Source: an uncultured Christensenella sp. (GTDB lineage: Bacteria > Bacillota > Clostridia > Christensenellales > Borkfalkiaceae). Taken from it: 64,000 nt of DNA. The translations under genes and the position numbers were made by a program. Positions within the stretch are counted from its first letter, which is position 1; each line of letters begins with the position of its first letter. The notes beneath the pieces were generated by a model that made no database searches, was not told the origin of the DNA, and saw nothing but the letters and a program-made list of their open reading frames with translations. The DNA lies in NCBI GenBank assembly GCA_910579705.1, contig CAJTUI010000003.1, forward strand, positions 82,196 to 146,195, read 5' to 3'. Positions 40,901 through 49,359 of this stretch are shown here, piece by piece.

Positions 40901-41801
40901 TGCTAAACGAGCCGTAAATACGCTTTAAAAGTTCGAGTTCGGTATTGCTCACCGTATACTCCCTGCCAAGCTTAGTCGCGCCGTCGGTTTCATTGAGCCT
41001 GACGTTGCGCACGGCAGACCAGTATTTGTTGGCCGCAATAAGCGTGCATATAAACGCTATAAACGCAAGCGCGCCGACCGCAATCGTGGCGATTAAAAAC
41101 GCGCCGTTCTCCGCCGAAAACATCATAGTGCTTAAAGCTATCGCAGCTATCAGAAGAGCCAGAAAGGGCGCGGCGCACGCGATAAGTAGCGTCAACGCGT
41201 TTTTCCGTCTGCGCATAAACTCGGCGCGGCGTTCCTGCTTGCCCGCCTCGTTCCTCTCGCGCAGGGCCGCGGTGTTTTCCTCCGCCTCGGCGATACGCGT
41301 TTTAAGCCCGCCGGAAAGCGCTTTAAGCTCCGCCTTCATATTCTCTGCCGTGAACGAGCGTACTCCGTCCGCGACGGCCGCGCACTCCTCCAAATTACTG
41401 AACTGGGTCAGGTTGCGCGATAATGCTTTTAGTTTGAGAAAGCACACCTCTCCGTTTTCGGGCGAAATAAGCTCCGCCTTGCCCGCGGCGTACTGCGCCG
41501 CCTCGAAGTCGCCTTCGTCAAGCCTTGCGCGTGTCTCCGCAACGAGTTTATCCAGTTTTTCAGCGCGCGACCTCTCCTCTTCCTCTCTCAGTCTGTTGCG
41601 CTCGGCAAGCTGTTCGGGCGTGAGCACCGCCGCCTCCTCGTCGTCCTGCTCGTAAACGGGAACGTCAAACACGGGTATCTCTTCCTCCTCCGCGACAGCG
41701 TCGTCGGGTTCGACGATTACCAGCTCTTCCTCGCCGTCCTCGTTGATGCGGATTCTGTACTTCCTGTCCTTGTCCTCGTCGATAAGTCTCTCTTCTGCCA
41801 T
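40887..41801 (-). CDS. Membrane protein with acidic N-terminus and coiled coil, function unknown
   Basis: 304 aa. The first 60 residues are strongly acidic. Residues about 60-195 are helical and probably coiled coil with TPR-like spacing (EEERSRAEKLDKLVAETRAR, GDFEAAQYAAGKAELISPEN). Two TM helices lie at about 203-262. The C-terminal 40 residues are cytosolic. ATG 41801 has CGGAG upstream. It is between ispE and the cysteine desulfurase and overlaps the latter, so it should be co-transcribed. No family recognised. Confidence 0.75.
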   Translation of the reverse strand: MAEERLIDEDKDRKYRIRINEDGEEELVIVEPDDAVAEEEEIPVFDVPVYEQDDEEAAVLTPEQLAERNRLREEEERSRAEKLDKLVAETRARLDEGDFEAAQYAAGKAELISPENGEVCFLKLKALSRNLTQFSNLEECAAVADGVRSFTAENMKAELKALSGGLKTRIAEAEENTAALRERNEAGKQERRAEFMRRRKNALTLLIACAAPFLALLIAAIALSTMMFSAENGAFLIATIAVGALAFIAFICTLIAANKYWSAVRNVRLNETDGATKLGREYTVSNTELELLKRIYGSFSNDIS

Positions 41802-41823
41802 ATTATAACTCCGTTTAAATTAA

Positions 41824-42666
41824 TCAGTGTGTTTTGAGCGCGTACGCTGCGAATTTACCGCGGTAACGGCTTTTTGCGTACGCGCAATATTCCGCGTTTT
41901 CGAAAAGCGCGTAGACGCCGCTGCCCGAACCCGTCATATTCACGGCGAGCGGGCCGAACGATTCAAGCTGTCCGACTGCCTCACGTATCTGCGGCGCGAT
42001 AAGCTCGGCGGGGGGCAACAAAGCGTTACAGAGGTTTGCGGCCAGTTCAGACTTGTCTTCGGCTATCAGCGCGCGCTCCGCGGCAGAGCTGTCGCCGCCG
42101 ACTTCGCCGCAAATATCGAACTTTTTATAGCACTCCGCGGTGTTTACCTGCTGTCTGGGCGCAAGCAACAAAAAATTCAGCTTTAATCCGCTATCGAGTT
42201 TTTTTACCTCGTCCCCTCTTCCAAATAGGCGGGCGTAGCCGCCCGACAGCATATAGCGCGTGTCGCTGCCGACGCCGTCCGCCAGCATTTTAAGCCCCGC
42301 GGTATCGTCTACTTTATATAGTTTGGCAAGCCCGTTCAAAACGCCCGCCGCGTCCGCGGAAGAGCCGCCAAACCCCAGCGCCATAGGAATATTTTTATAG
42401 ACCGTAATATCCGCGCCGCACGTGCCGTACGCCTCTACGAACGCCTGCGCGGCCCTTACGGCGTTGTTGCTTTCGAAAGGTATACTCTCGCTGCCCATAC
42501 CGCGCATAGTCACGGAAACAAGCTTGTCCTTGCGTTTTTTCAGCGTTATCGCGTCGTACAGGTCGACGGAGGTAACAAGGCTGTCCAGCATATGAAACCC
42601 GCCGTTCACGCCGGTAACGCGCAGAGTGAGATTAAGTTTTGCGTATGCTTTGACCCGCACGTCCAT
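41824..42666 (-). CDS. ispE: 4-diphosphocytidyl-2-C-methyl-D-erythritol kinase
   Basis: 280 aa GHMP kinase of the MEP isoprenoid pathway. N-terminal VKAYAKLNLTLRVTG, ATP-binding loop PMALGFGGSSADAAGVLNGL, and C-terminal VNMTGSGSGVYALF, in family order. I start it at ATG 42666; the open frame extends 92 codons further but that part has no family similarity and crosses a terminator. TATAAT lies 6 nt before this ATG and no ribosome binding site is present, predicting leaderless translation. The cluster veg, DUF3794, ispE is conserved in Clostridia. Confidence 0.95.
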   Translation of the reverse strand: MDVRVKAYAKLNLTLRVTGVNGGFHMLDSLVTSVDLYDAITLKKRKDKLVSVTMRGMGSESIPFESNNAVRAAQAFVEAYGTCGADITVYKNIPMALGFGGSSADAAGVLNGLAKLYKVDDTAGLKMLADGVGSDTRYMLSGGYARLFGRGDEVKKLDSGLKLNFLLLAPRQQVNTAECYKKFDICGEVGGDSSAAERALIAEDKSELAANLCNALLPPAELIAPQIREAVGQLESFGPLAVNMTGSGSGVYALFENAEYCAYAKSRYRGKFAAYALKTH

Positions 42667-42672
42667 AACGCC

Positions 42673-42701
42673 ATTATAACACGTCGGCGCGAGTATTACA
42701 A
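42673..42701 (-). promoter_or_regulatory. ispE promoter, leaderless architecture
   Basis: TTGTAA (42696-42701), 17 bp, TATAAT (42673-42678) on the minus strand, then GGCGTT and the ATG. Confidence 0.75.
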
Positions 42702-42736
42702 TAGTTTTTGATATATTTACCGCACAAAATGACAAC

Positions 42737-42765
42737 GCCCCGACCGCGTACGCCGCGGGCGGGGC
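42737..42765 (-). terminator. Terminator after the DUF3794 gene
   Basis: A 12-bp stem GCCCCGACCGCG / CGCGGGCGGGGC with one internal mismatch, 8 nt past the stop; the tail on the minus strand is GTTGTCATTTTG. Confidence 0.6.
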
Positions 42766-42773
42766 ACTGTTAT

Positions 42774-44246
42774 TTAACTGTTTCTCGGTCTGTAAACGAG
42801 TATTCTTTCCCTGCCCGTGAGCGGGAACGCAAGCTCGGGATTGGTAGCCTGAATTTCTTCGGGGCTCTGCAACAGCTTTTTCGCCGTCGCCCACAAATCG
42901 TCGCCCGCGGACGGAATGTAAACGCTTATCGCGCTGTCGCACGTTTTAAGCTCTTCGCCCTCGGCCGCGTCCGAAAGGTATCTCACGCCCGCGCTCTCGC
43001 ATTCTGCCGCCGCGATTTTCAAAACCGCCTCCGCCTCGCACTCGCCTTCGGCGCGCTGTCTTAAATTGACTCCGCAGACCGCAACTGCCACGTCGGAGCA
43101 GTGCTCGCCAAGTCCCGCAAGCGATACCGCGAACGGTAAATTGACTTCCGTGGAACGCATTTCGCCGTTCTGCTCGTACAGCAACGTCGCCGAAACGCTG
43201 CCCTCGATACCGTCCGAGGAGCGGGCGAATTCCGCGCGGGGCAGGGCCGCCGCAAGGAACGCGCAGGTATAGTCGAGTTTGGCCTTTGTCGCGCACAGCC
43301 CGCTTACGCGTTCGGAATAGACCTTTATCTCCGTGCAGGGCGAGGCAATCTCTTCCGCATAGGTAAGTTGCAGTCCATTGCCGCAGGAGAACGCGTCGGT
43401 TATGAGCGAAACCTCCTCCTCGTCGTAGTACGTGCCAGCAAAGCCGAGACGGGCCACAACCTCCACGTCGCACTTGCCCTTTTCCTCGTTAACTTTCGCG
43501 TTGACGCTTATTTCCTTGATTTCCGCGCGACAAACCGCCTTTCTTGCAAGCAAAGCGTCGTCGCACGCGATTTCGCACTTGTAAGGAATTATCCTGTCGA
43601 GGCTGACGGGCTTGCCGTCGCGCACGGCCAGCAGCGAAAGATAGATTTCGCCGCTTACTTCTACCGTGCCCGCGCGGCAGTTGCAGTCGAGAACGAGCGC
43701 TTCCGCGGCGGGAACGAGCACGTCTTCGGCGCTGCAGTCGAAGTCGTCCTCGACCTCGCTTTCGCCCGTAAACGTCACGGCCGTGTACAGTTTGGCGTTT
43801 TCGCGCTTTAAGATTGCGCCGTCAAGCGCGCTCAGATAGTTTCTTTCCGCGGACGCGAATACCGATATTTCCGCGCCCACGACCACCGCGACAACGTAGG
43901 ACGAGCCGTCGCGCTTGACCTGAGCCCTCTCGCAGGACAGCGCGCAGAGCGAATTCTGCGCGGGCGCAAGCCGTTCGTCGTCCGCAAAATGCGAAAACTC
44001 CGCGCCCTTCTGGACACGGCAGAGTTTGGCGTTTTCGTCCGCATAGACCACGGTGCAGACAAGTCGCCCGCCGTAGGTGACCCTGCCCGACGCCGTTTCG
44101 CAGGACGAAAGCGAAATCTGGGGATACACGGCGGCTATTTCACCTATATCCTGTCCCGACAGACGTATTTCGACGATTGACTGCGATTTGATTACGGCTA
44201 TGCGCCTTTGGTAATTTCCAGTAGAATACTGCGTTGATAAAGACAT
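42774..44246 (-). CDS. DUF3794/LysM spore coat-like protein (SpoVID relative)
   Basis: 490 aa. Repeated beta-rich DUF3794 units (for example IVEIRLSGQDIGEIAAVYPQ, VPAAEALVLDCNCRAGTVEVSGEIYLSLLAV, ISVNAKVNEEKGKCDVEVVARLGFAGTYYDEEEVSLITDAFS) end in a LysM-like peptidoglycan-binding domain (about 445-490, ISVYIPSAGDDLWATAKKLLQSPEEI). This is the Clostridial counterpart of SpoVID/SafA coat-attachment proteins. I use ATG 44246, which has GGGAGGG at 4 nt, rather than one 6 codons upstream. A sigma-E-like promoter precedes it, in line with mother-cell expression. Confidence 0.88.
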   Translation of the reverse strand: MSLSTQYSTGNYQRRIAVIKSQSIVEIRLSGQDIGEIAAVYPQISLSSCETASGRVTYGGRLVCTVVYADENAKLCRVQKGAEFSHFADDERLAPAQNSLCALSCERAQVKRDGSSYVVAVVVGAEISVFASAERNYLSALDGAILKRENAKLYTAVTFTGESEVEDDFDCSAEDVLVPAAEALVLDCNCRAGTVEVSGEIYLSLLAVRDGKPVSLDRIIPYKCEIACDDALLARKAVCRAEIKEISVNAKVNEEKGKCDVEVVARLGFAGTYYDEEEVSLITDAFSCGNGLQLTYAEEIASPCTEIKVYSERVSGLCATKAKLDYTCAFLAAALPRAEFARSSDGIEGSVSATLLYEQNGEMRSTEVNLPFAVSLAGLGEHCSDVAVAVCGVNLRQRAEGECEAEAVLKIAAAECESAGVRYLSDAAEGEELKTCDSAISVYIPSAGDDLWATAKKLLQSPEEIQATNPELAFPLTGRERILVYRPRNS

Positions 44247-44283
44247 AAATCCCTCCCTCGGCATAGCCGAATATATACAAGGT

Positions 44284-44312
44284 ATAATATGCCGCTCACG
44301 GTCGGGATATTC
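44284..44312 (-). promoter_or_regulatory. Candidate sigma-E promoter of the DUF3794 gene
   Basis: GAATATC (44306-44312), exactly 14 bp, CATATTAT (44284-44291) on the minus strand: 6/7 and 6/8 matches to the sigma-E pattern, about 40 bp before the ATG. Confidence 0.5.
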
Positions 44313-44318
44313 ATAAAA

Positions 44319-44567
44319 TTATTCGGCGGCGCGCTCGGTAATCTTGACCCTGCCGCAAAGTATCTCGGAATAGGAATACGCCGTCTTACCGAGAAAATTC
44401 TTGTCGTCGGGACTGACGGTGAAAAGCGACGGATAAATCCCGCTGAGCGTAGCCGTGAACGTAACGAATTTGTTTCTGCCTAAATTCAACTTGACGGTCA
44501 CGGGCTTATGGTTAAGACCCGTAACCATTTCTTTGATAGCTTTAATTGTAGTGTTTACCTTAATCAT
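44319..44567 (-). CDS. veg: Veg family protein
   Basis: 82 aa. The sequence KEMVTGLNHKPVTVKLNLGRNKFVTFTATLSGIYPSLFTV matches the Veg pattern (hG..V.lk.n.GRkK......G.l...YP.iFvv), followed by SYSEILCGRVKI (the SYSDVLT.tV.l element). Veg is a small Firmicute protein that stimulates biofilm formation in Bacillus. It lies upstream of the DUF3794 gene and ispE, as in Clostridia. Confidence 0.92.
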   Translation of the reverse strand: MIKVNTTIKAIKEMVTGLNHKPVTVKLNLGRNKFVTFTATLSGIYPSLFTVSPDDKNFLGKTAYSYSEILCGRVKITERAAE

Positions 44568-44619
44568 ACATATATTTTTGCCTTATTTTGGTAAAATTAT
44601 GCGCCGCCCCGCCCGATAC

Positions 44620-44649
44620 TTGCTTTCGTTTGTCCGTTTATGGTATACT
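44620..44649 (+). promoter_or_regulatory. prsW-like gene promoter, leaderless architecture
   Basis: TTGCTT (44620-44625), 18 bp, TATACT (44644-44649), then TTGCGT and the ATG at 44656. Confidence 0.55.
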
Positions 44650-44655
44650 TTGCGT

Positions 44656-46221
44656 ATGAAAAAGGTAAAGCAAAATCTCAAATATTTTTTCCGCCAATCG
44701 TTGCGCGCGCGCGGCAAGGCCGACTACGCCGCCCTGTTTTCTCGCGGCGTTACGGACGGACAACGAATAAACACCGTCTACCCCTGGTTCTACCTGCGCG
44801 TGTTCTGCGCGCTCTTCGCGGCGTTTACGGTGTACTCCGTCTGTATGGCGCTGTTCGGCGGAACGAATATGGAAAGAATACCTTTTTATATGCTTGGCGG
44901 GGCGTTTCTTGACGTGACTATTCTCGTCCTCGTCTACGAGCTTTACCCCCGCAACGACATATCACTCGCGAAACTGGCCTGTATAACTCTGCTCGGCGGG
45001 TGCGCGGCCGTCGCGCTAAGCGCGCTCGTTTACGATATCCCCGATTACTCGTTTTTCCTCAACGGCTGGAACCTTGCGTTGACCGCGGGCATTTCCGAAG
45101 AAATTACAAAGGGCGCCGCCGCGATTGCCTGCGTTATTATATTAAAGAAAAAGAACGACCCCGCCGCGGGGTTTCTGATAGGCGCGGCCGTAGGGACCTG
45201 GTTCTCACTGACCGAAAACGCCGCCTATATGACCCAGTACTTTAACGTTTCGGGGAAAATTCTGACCGCGGTAATCCGCTCTCTGGGCTGCGTCTTCTCA
45301 CACGCGACCTGGACTGCGCTTATATGTCGCGCTTTCTGCAAATTCCGCCGCCCGTACATAAACCCGAAATTCTACTTAACCGCGCTGTTTTGTATGGCCA
45401 CGCACTTCTGCATAGATATGCCGCTGAACGATTACATAATAATCCTGTTTGCGGAGGCCGCCGTGTGCGGGCTTGCAACGTTTATTTTCGGCGCGACGGT
45501 GCTTTTCAGGGACAGAAAAGCCGCGTTTTCTGCGGCGGAAAAAGGCGGCGCGGAAATAACGGGGCCTACGGAAGAAACGCTTTCGCCATTCCCTCCTATG
45601 CGGGTCGCAAACCTGACCGCCGTCGCGTTCGCCGCCGCCCTGTGCTCTCTTTTGCTGGTGTTTTCGTCCGTGTTCGGCACGGTAACCTACGTAAAAACGC
45701 AGTACGATACGGCTGAGAAAATAATAGCTTTCGCTCAGAACGGTTTAAACATACTCCCCGACGAGGGGCGTATGTACGACGAGGATTGCCCCGACAGTTT
45801 CGCACAGTACGAAAACGGTGTTCTGACCGCCGCGGAGCAACGTGTTGCGCAAGACGGCATTGTTTACGTTTACTGTTACGCTTTGCCCAAGCAGGAAAGC
45901 GACGAAGAAACTCTTGGCGGCGCGGACGGACTTAAACTCAATAAAGTGGATATAGTTCTTATCGACGGCGAAGAGGAAATGCGATACGTTTTAAACCTCT
46001 ATGTGTACGGGGATTACGGCATAGCGTTTTATCCCGTAAACGACCTGCTGTCAGAGGGCACTATAAAAATGAAGAACGGCGTGCCCGTCTTTTACAGGCG
46101 CGTAAACAGACTTAACACGCCGACGATAGTTATGATTTGCATAATCGGGGTTGTATCGATAAGCGGCGCGTGCACTTACGCGGCGCTGAGAAGGCGGGCG
46201 AAAACACTTACCCGAAAATAA
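44656..46221 (+). CDS. PrsW-like intramembrane glutamic protease family protein
   Basis: 521 aa from ATG 44656, next to the promoter. The open frame continues upstream, antisense to veg, but that part is not credible. About nine TM helices. Motifs of the PrsW/CPBP clan: ISEEITKGAAAI (EExxK), WFSLTENAAYM (FxxxEN), FSHATWTAL (Hxx W) and MATHFCIDMPLND (H and D). After the protease core a periplasmic or lumenal domain of about 150 residues lies between two late TM helices, absent from short PrsW proteins. PrsW cleaves anti-sigma factors in Bacillus; the target here is unknown. Confidence 0.85.
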   Translation: MKKVKQNLKYFFRQSLRARGKADYAALFSRGVTDGQRINTVYPWFYLRVFCALFAAFTVYSVCMALFGGTNMERIPFYMLGGAFLDVTILVLVYELYPRNDISLAKLACITLLGGCAAVALSALVYDIPDYSFFLNGWNLALTAGISEEITKGAAAIACVIILKKKNDPAAGFLIGAAVGTWFSLTENAAYMTQYFNVSGKILTAVIRSLGCVFSHATWTALICRAFCKFRRPYINPKFYLTALFCMATHFCIDMPLNDYIIILFAEAAVCGLATFIFGATVLFRDRKAAFSAAEKGGAEITGPTEETLSPFPPMRVANLTAVAFAAALCSLLLVFSSVFGTVTYVKTQYDTAEKIIAFAQNGLNILPDEGRMYDEDCPDSFAQYENGVLTAAEQRVAQDGIVYVYCYALPKQESDEETLGGADGLKLNKVDIVLIDGEEEMRYVLNLYVYGDYGIAFYPVNDLLSEGTIKMKNGVPVFYRRVNRLNTPTIVMICIIGVVSISGACTYAALRRRAKTLTRK

Positions 46222-46227
46222 ATTAAA

Positions 46228-46254
46228 GCCGACTGCGGATAAGCCGCAGTCGGC
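46228..46254. terminator. Bidirectional terminator, prsW-like / zinc-ribbon gene
   Basis: An 11-bp stem GCCGACTGCGG / CCGCAGTCGGC followed by GTTTTAATTAT on the plus strand, between convergent genes. Confidence 0.8.
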
Positions 46255-46270
46255 GTTTTAATTATAAGTT

Positions 46271-46768
46271 TTAAAAATCGTCGTCTTCGTCATCGTCGTC
46301 GAAGTCGTCATCGTCGAAATCGTCGTCTTCGAGTTCGGAAAGCGAATCGAGGTCGTCGTCGAAGAAATCGTCGTCGGAGTTTTCTTCCTCTTCCTCGTCC
46401 AGCTCGGCGTCAAGCTCTTCCTGCAACGTTTCGTCGTCAATGGTCAGGTCGCCGTCGTCCTCGTCCTCGATATAGTTCTTCCACTCCTCGTCTTTCTCTA
46501 TATCAACCTCTTCCTCGTCGCCGTATTCCTGCTCTTTCTTGCACGCGTCGCAAATCTTCTCCCCGAAACGGACGTGGTTTACGCCGCAGACCGAGCAAAG
46601 CTCGGGCACTTCGAGCTCGGCGTCGAGCTCCTCGAATTCATCTTCGTCGAGGTCGGCGAACTGCAATTTGTTGCCGCGCATTTCGGCGACGCACACGTCG
46701 CAGTATTCCTGCTTGTCGCCGTCGATATAGTTCAATTCACATCTGGGACACTTAATATATCTGACCAT
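46271..46768 (-). CDS. Acidic double zinc-ribbon protein, function unknown
   Basis: 165 aa from ATG 46768 (GGAG at 8 nt). Two Cys4 knuckles, CPRC...CDVC near residues 7-31 and CSVC...CDAC near 60-80, predict zinc binding. From about residue 85 the protein is almost entirely Asp/Glu with a tail of DDDFDDDDFDDDDEDDDF, giving an extreme negative charge. Such tails mimic nucleic acid or bind basic proteins, for example histone-like or ribosomal proteins, but no function is known to me. It has a strong promoter and a 75-nt leader. Confidence 0.75.
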   Translation of the reverse strand: MVRYIKCPRCELNYIDGDKQEYCDVCVAEMRGNKLQFADLDEDEFEELDAELEVPELCSVCGVNHVRFGEKICDACKKEQEYGDEEEVDIEKDEEWKNYIEDEDDGDLTIDDETLQEELDAELDEEEEENSDDDFFDDDLDSLSELEDDDFDDDDFDDDDEDDDF

Positions 46769-46850
46769 ACACTTTTCTCCAAATTCCCGTTTATTACAGC
46801 CTATGCGTGTTCGACGCTTTATGCTATGCATATATCTTTTTTGTGGTAAC

Positions 46851-46879
46851 ATTATATTAATATTTACCGCATTTGTAAA
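46851..46879 (-). promoter_or_regulatory. Promoter of the acidic zinc-ribbon gene
   Basis: TTTACA (46874-46879), 17 bp, TATAAT (46851-46856) on the minus strand. Confidence 0.8.
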
Positions 46880-46935
46880 CTGTTTTTAACAAAGAAATAA
46901 GGCTAATTATAAATTTTTTTTACTAATATGCGCAA

Positions 46936-46961
46936 CCCCCTCGCGCTTATGCGCGAGGGGG
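46936..46961. terminator. Terminator after the large lipoprotein gene
   Basis: A perfect 11-bp stem CCCCCTCGCGC / GCGCGAGGGGG with a TTAT loop, 20 nt past the stop of the minus-strand gene; the plus-strand tail CGTATTTTATATTTTT is the T-rich side. Confidence 0.7.
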
Positions 46962-46980
46962 CGTATTTTATATTTTTATT

Positions 46981-49227
46981 TTATTGCTCGTCCGAATACA
47001 CGTCGATATTCCTATCGTCTGTAGTGTCTACCTTGATACGCTTTTTGGTGTACGTGGGAAGTTTGGCCTTGCGCTTTCTGGTAATCACTATACCCGTAAC
47101 CGTAGCCGCGGCGATTATAAGCAGTCCGCCCGCGCAAACGCCGACTATAAATCCTACCTTAGCGCCCGTAGAAAGCCCTTCGAACCAGGTGGTTTTGACT
47201 TCGGGATACGCCTGCATATAAGTCGTTTTAAGGTTTTCAAGGTATGCGTCTTTATCCGCGTCGGTCATTTTACCGAGCACGGCATAGTAATAATCGCGCA
47301 TATTCGACGCGACGTCGACGCCGTTCACCTTGACTTTCTTCTCGCCGAACTCAGCCCAGTCGCCCGTAGCCGCAACGAAATCCTTGTAGATACCTACGCC
47401 GACCTTGCTCCAAATCTGCTCTTCCTCGTAGTCCTCTATATCGACGTACGCCTTTATAAGCTTGTCGATGTAGTCCGCGTCGCCCGTGAAGTGCGCGAAA
47501 CGCAGCGCGTTTTTGAGGTTCTTGTAAAGCTCTTCCTCTTCGTCAATGTCTTCGATTTTCTCATTGATGCTTTCGTAAAGGTCGTTAAGCTCTTTTATCT
47601 GTGAGTTGGACATAACTGCGTCGGTCGCCGCGCCGTTTTCGCGGGCGCGAATGTCGCAGGCCATAATGTAGGGATACTCGGTCATATCGTCGGTCTGCGT
47701 TGCGAAAAGTATCTGGCCTTCAATAAGCTCGGGCTTATACCAGTCGCTGGCGCCGTCCAGATCGAGAACGGGAACGGATACGTACTCGTCCACTTTCTCG
47801 CTGAAAGGATTGTTGTAGTCGTTATATGTTCCGTCATAGCCGACGCGGTTGACGGAGTAGCCGTTTCCTTCCGTTATGGAATAATATATATAGTTGGTAT
47901 CGCCGTGTTTTGCGGTAAACAGCGCGGTGGGCTGCTTGCCGGTCGTGATATAGAACGTGTCCTCGTTGTCAATCTCGGTGAGAATAACGCCGTTTTCGTC
48001 CGTAGTCGTTTTAATGAAACCGTTGGAGTCTGCAATCAGCACTTCGGAAAGGTCGCCACGAGCGTCGAAAAGATAGGTGTAAGAGCTTGCGGAAGAACCG
48101 TCCCTCAGAATATAGCTTGCGCTGTCGTTCGATAAAACGGGGTTCCAATCGTTAGCAACGACTTCGTCAACTTTTACGGAGAAAAGCGACGCTGTGTCTA
48201 CCGTTGCGGGCTTGCGCGTATAGAAAAGAGTGCCGTTACGGAAATCGGAAATCGTATAGGTATACGCGCTCCTCTCCACCTTGTCCGCGTCCTTATGGTT
48301 GAAGACGGTTATCTTGTCCATCATTCCCTGAATTTTACCGATACCGTCGAAAACGAGCGTTCCGCAGTTCACGTACAGGGGGTCCTTTTCGGGGTCGTAA
48401 CCCTCTTCTTCGTCTTTGAAAACTTCCTTGAAGTATTCGCTGTAATCCGCAGGCTCGGTCGCGTCGGCCGTTACGGTGTAGAGCTGGTTATACGCGGAAG
48501 TCTTTTTGTTTATGAAATCTTCCGTGACGTTCATAGTATAGAATACTCTCGGATTGGTCACGTCCGAACCGTCAAACATAACGGCTGAAACGTTGTACGC
48601 GAGAAGGGTGTCTTCCTTGGTCTTGGTATTGACGGAATGAAGGTTTGTAGTCTTGGTCCCGTACAATTCTTCGCTTGCGACGTAAAGAAGATAGACCACG
48701 CCGTCCTTCTCCACATAGCGGTATTCGGACTTGTTATCCGAAAGCTGAACGTAGTAATCCTTCATTGTTTCCGTACCGTCAAGTTTGGTGCGCTTGAATT
48801 CGAGCAAAGAATTCTGAACTTCGCCGTCGCTGTTTTTCTCGGTCGAAGGCGTGGAATAATAGACGTAATCGCCGTAAATGAAAATACCCGCGTTGGCGTT
48901 GCCCGAATACGCGATAAGCGGAACGACGGTGTCGGCGCTTGCATAGTTACGGGCGGAAAGATCGTCCTTGGAGATGCGCATAATCGCGCCCCTTACGACT
49001 TCGCCGAAAGTGTTGTCGGCGGTGTTGTCCTGTTTGCCGTTTATGAAATAGACGTATCCGCCCTTCTCGACGGCGAAACCGCCGTTGGAAACGACGGGGT
49101 CGGCCGAAGGCGTATAGTCCAAAGGCTTTGCGTTGTAAACGTTACTGCACGCCGAGGCGAGTAACACGCCCGCGGAAAGCGCCGTTGCGGCGGCACAGCA
49201 TATGATTTTGGTAAAAATATTGCGCAT
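46981..49227 (-). CDS. Large lipoprotein with predicted beta-propeller and C-terminal membrane anchor
   Basis: 748 aa from ATG 49227 (GGAG at 7 nt). A lipobox LLASAC near residue 27 directs lipidation. The long extracellular part alternates short strands such as GGYVYFINGKQ, GDYVYYSTPST, KDGVVYLLYVAS, NPRVFYTMNV and TNYIYYSITEG, suggesting DUF5050-like propeller repeats. A helical region (about 560-660) is followed by a TM helix (about 695-717, AKVGFIVGVCAGGLLIIAAATVTGIVI) and a basic cytosolic tail. Being both lipidated at the N-terminus and spanning the membrane at the C-terminus is unusual. Function unknown. Confidence 0.8.
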   Translation of the reverse strand: MRNIFTKIICCAAATALSAGVLLASACSNVYNAKPLDYTPSADPVVSNGGFAVEKGGYVYFINGKQDNTADNTFGEVVRGAIMRISKDDLSARNYASADTVVPLIAYSGNANAGIFIYGDYVYYSTPSTEKNSDGEVQNSLLEFKRTKLDGTETMKDYYVQLSDNKSEYRYVEKDGVVYLLYVASEELYGTKTTNLHSVNTKTKEDTLLAYNVSAVMFDGSDVTNPRVFYTMNVTEDFINKKTSAYNQLYTVTADATEPADYSEYFKEVFKDEEEGYDPEKDPLYVNCGTLVFDGIGKIQGMMDKITVFNHKDADKVERSAYTYTISDFRNGTLFYTRKPATVDTASLFSVKVDEVVANDWNPVLSNDSASYILRDGSSASSYTYLFDARGDLSEVLIADSNGFIKTTTDENGVILTEIDNEDTFYITTGKQPTALFTAKHGDTNYIYYSITEGNGYSVNRVGYDGTYNDYNNPFSEKVDEYVSVPVLDLDGASDWYKPELIEGQILFATQTDDMTEYPYIMACDIRARENGAATDAVMSNSQIKELNDLYESINEKIEDIDEEEELYKNLKNALRFAHFTGDADYIDKLIKAYVDIEDYEEEQIWSKVGVGIYKDFVAATGDWAEFGEKKVKVNGVDVASNMRDYYYAVLGKMTDADKDAYLENLKTTYMQAYPEVKTTWFEGLSTGAKVGFIVGVCAGGLLIIAAATVTGIVITRKRKAKLPTYTKKRIKVDTTDDRNIDVYSDEQ

Positions 49228-49279
49228 ATCGAAACTCCAAACGAGATTAAACCGTAAAGGTATATTATAAGCACTGATA

Positions 49280-49308
49280 ATTATATACCAAACCGAAAGT
49301 TTAAGCAA
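49280..49308 (-). promoter_or_regulatory. Promoter of the large lipoprotein gene
   Basis: TTGCTT (49303-49308), 17 bp, TATAAT (49280-49285) on the minus strand. Confidence 0.75.
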
Positions 49309-49359
49309 TAAATTTCGGCTTGATTTTAACGAAAATTTATTAAATAAGGAGAATTTCTT

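Noticed and set aside
41824..42942. A 372-aa IspE with a long N-terminal extension
   Set aside because: The extra 92 residues cross a terminator and the ispE promoter and have no family similarity.
44455..44655. An N-terminal extension of the PrsW-like protein
   Set aside because: It is antisense to veg and upstream of the gene's own promoter.
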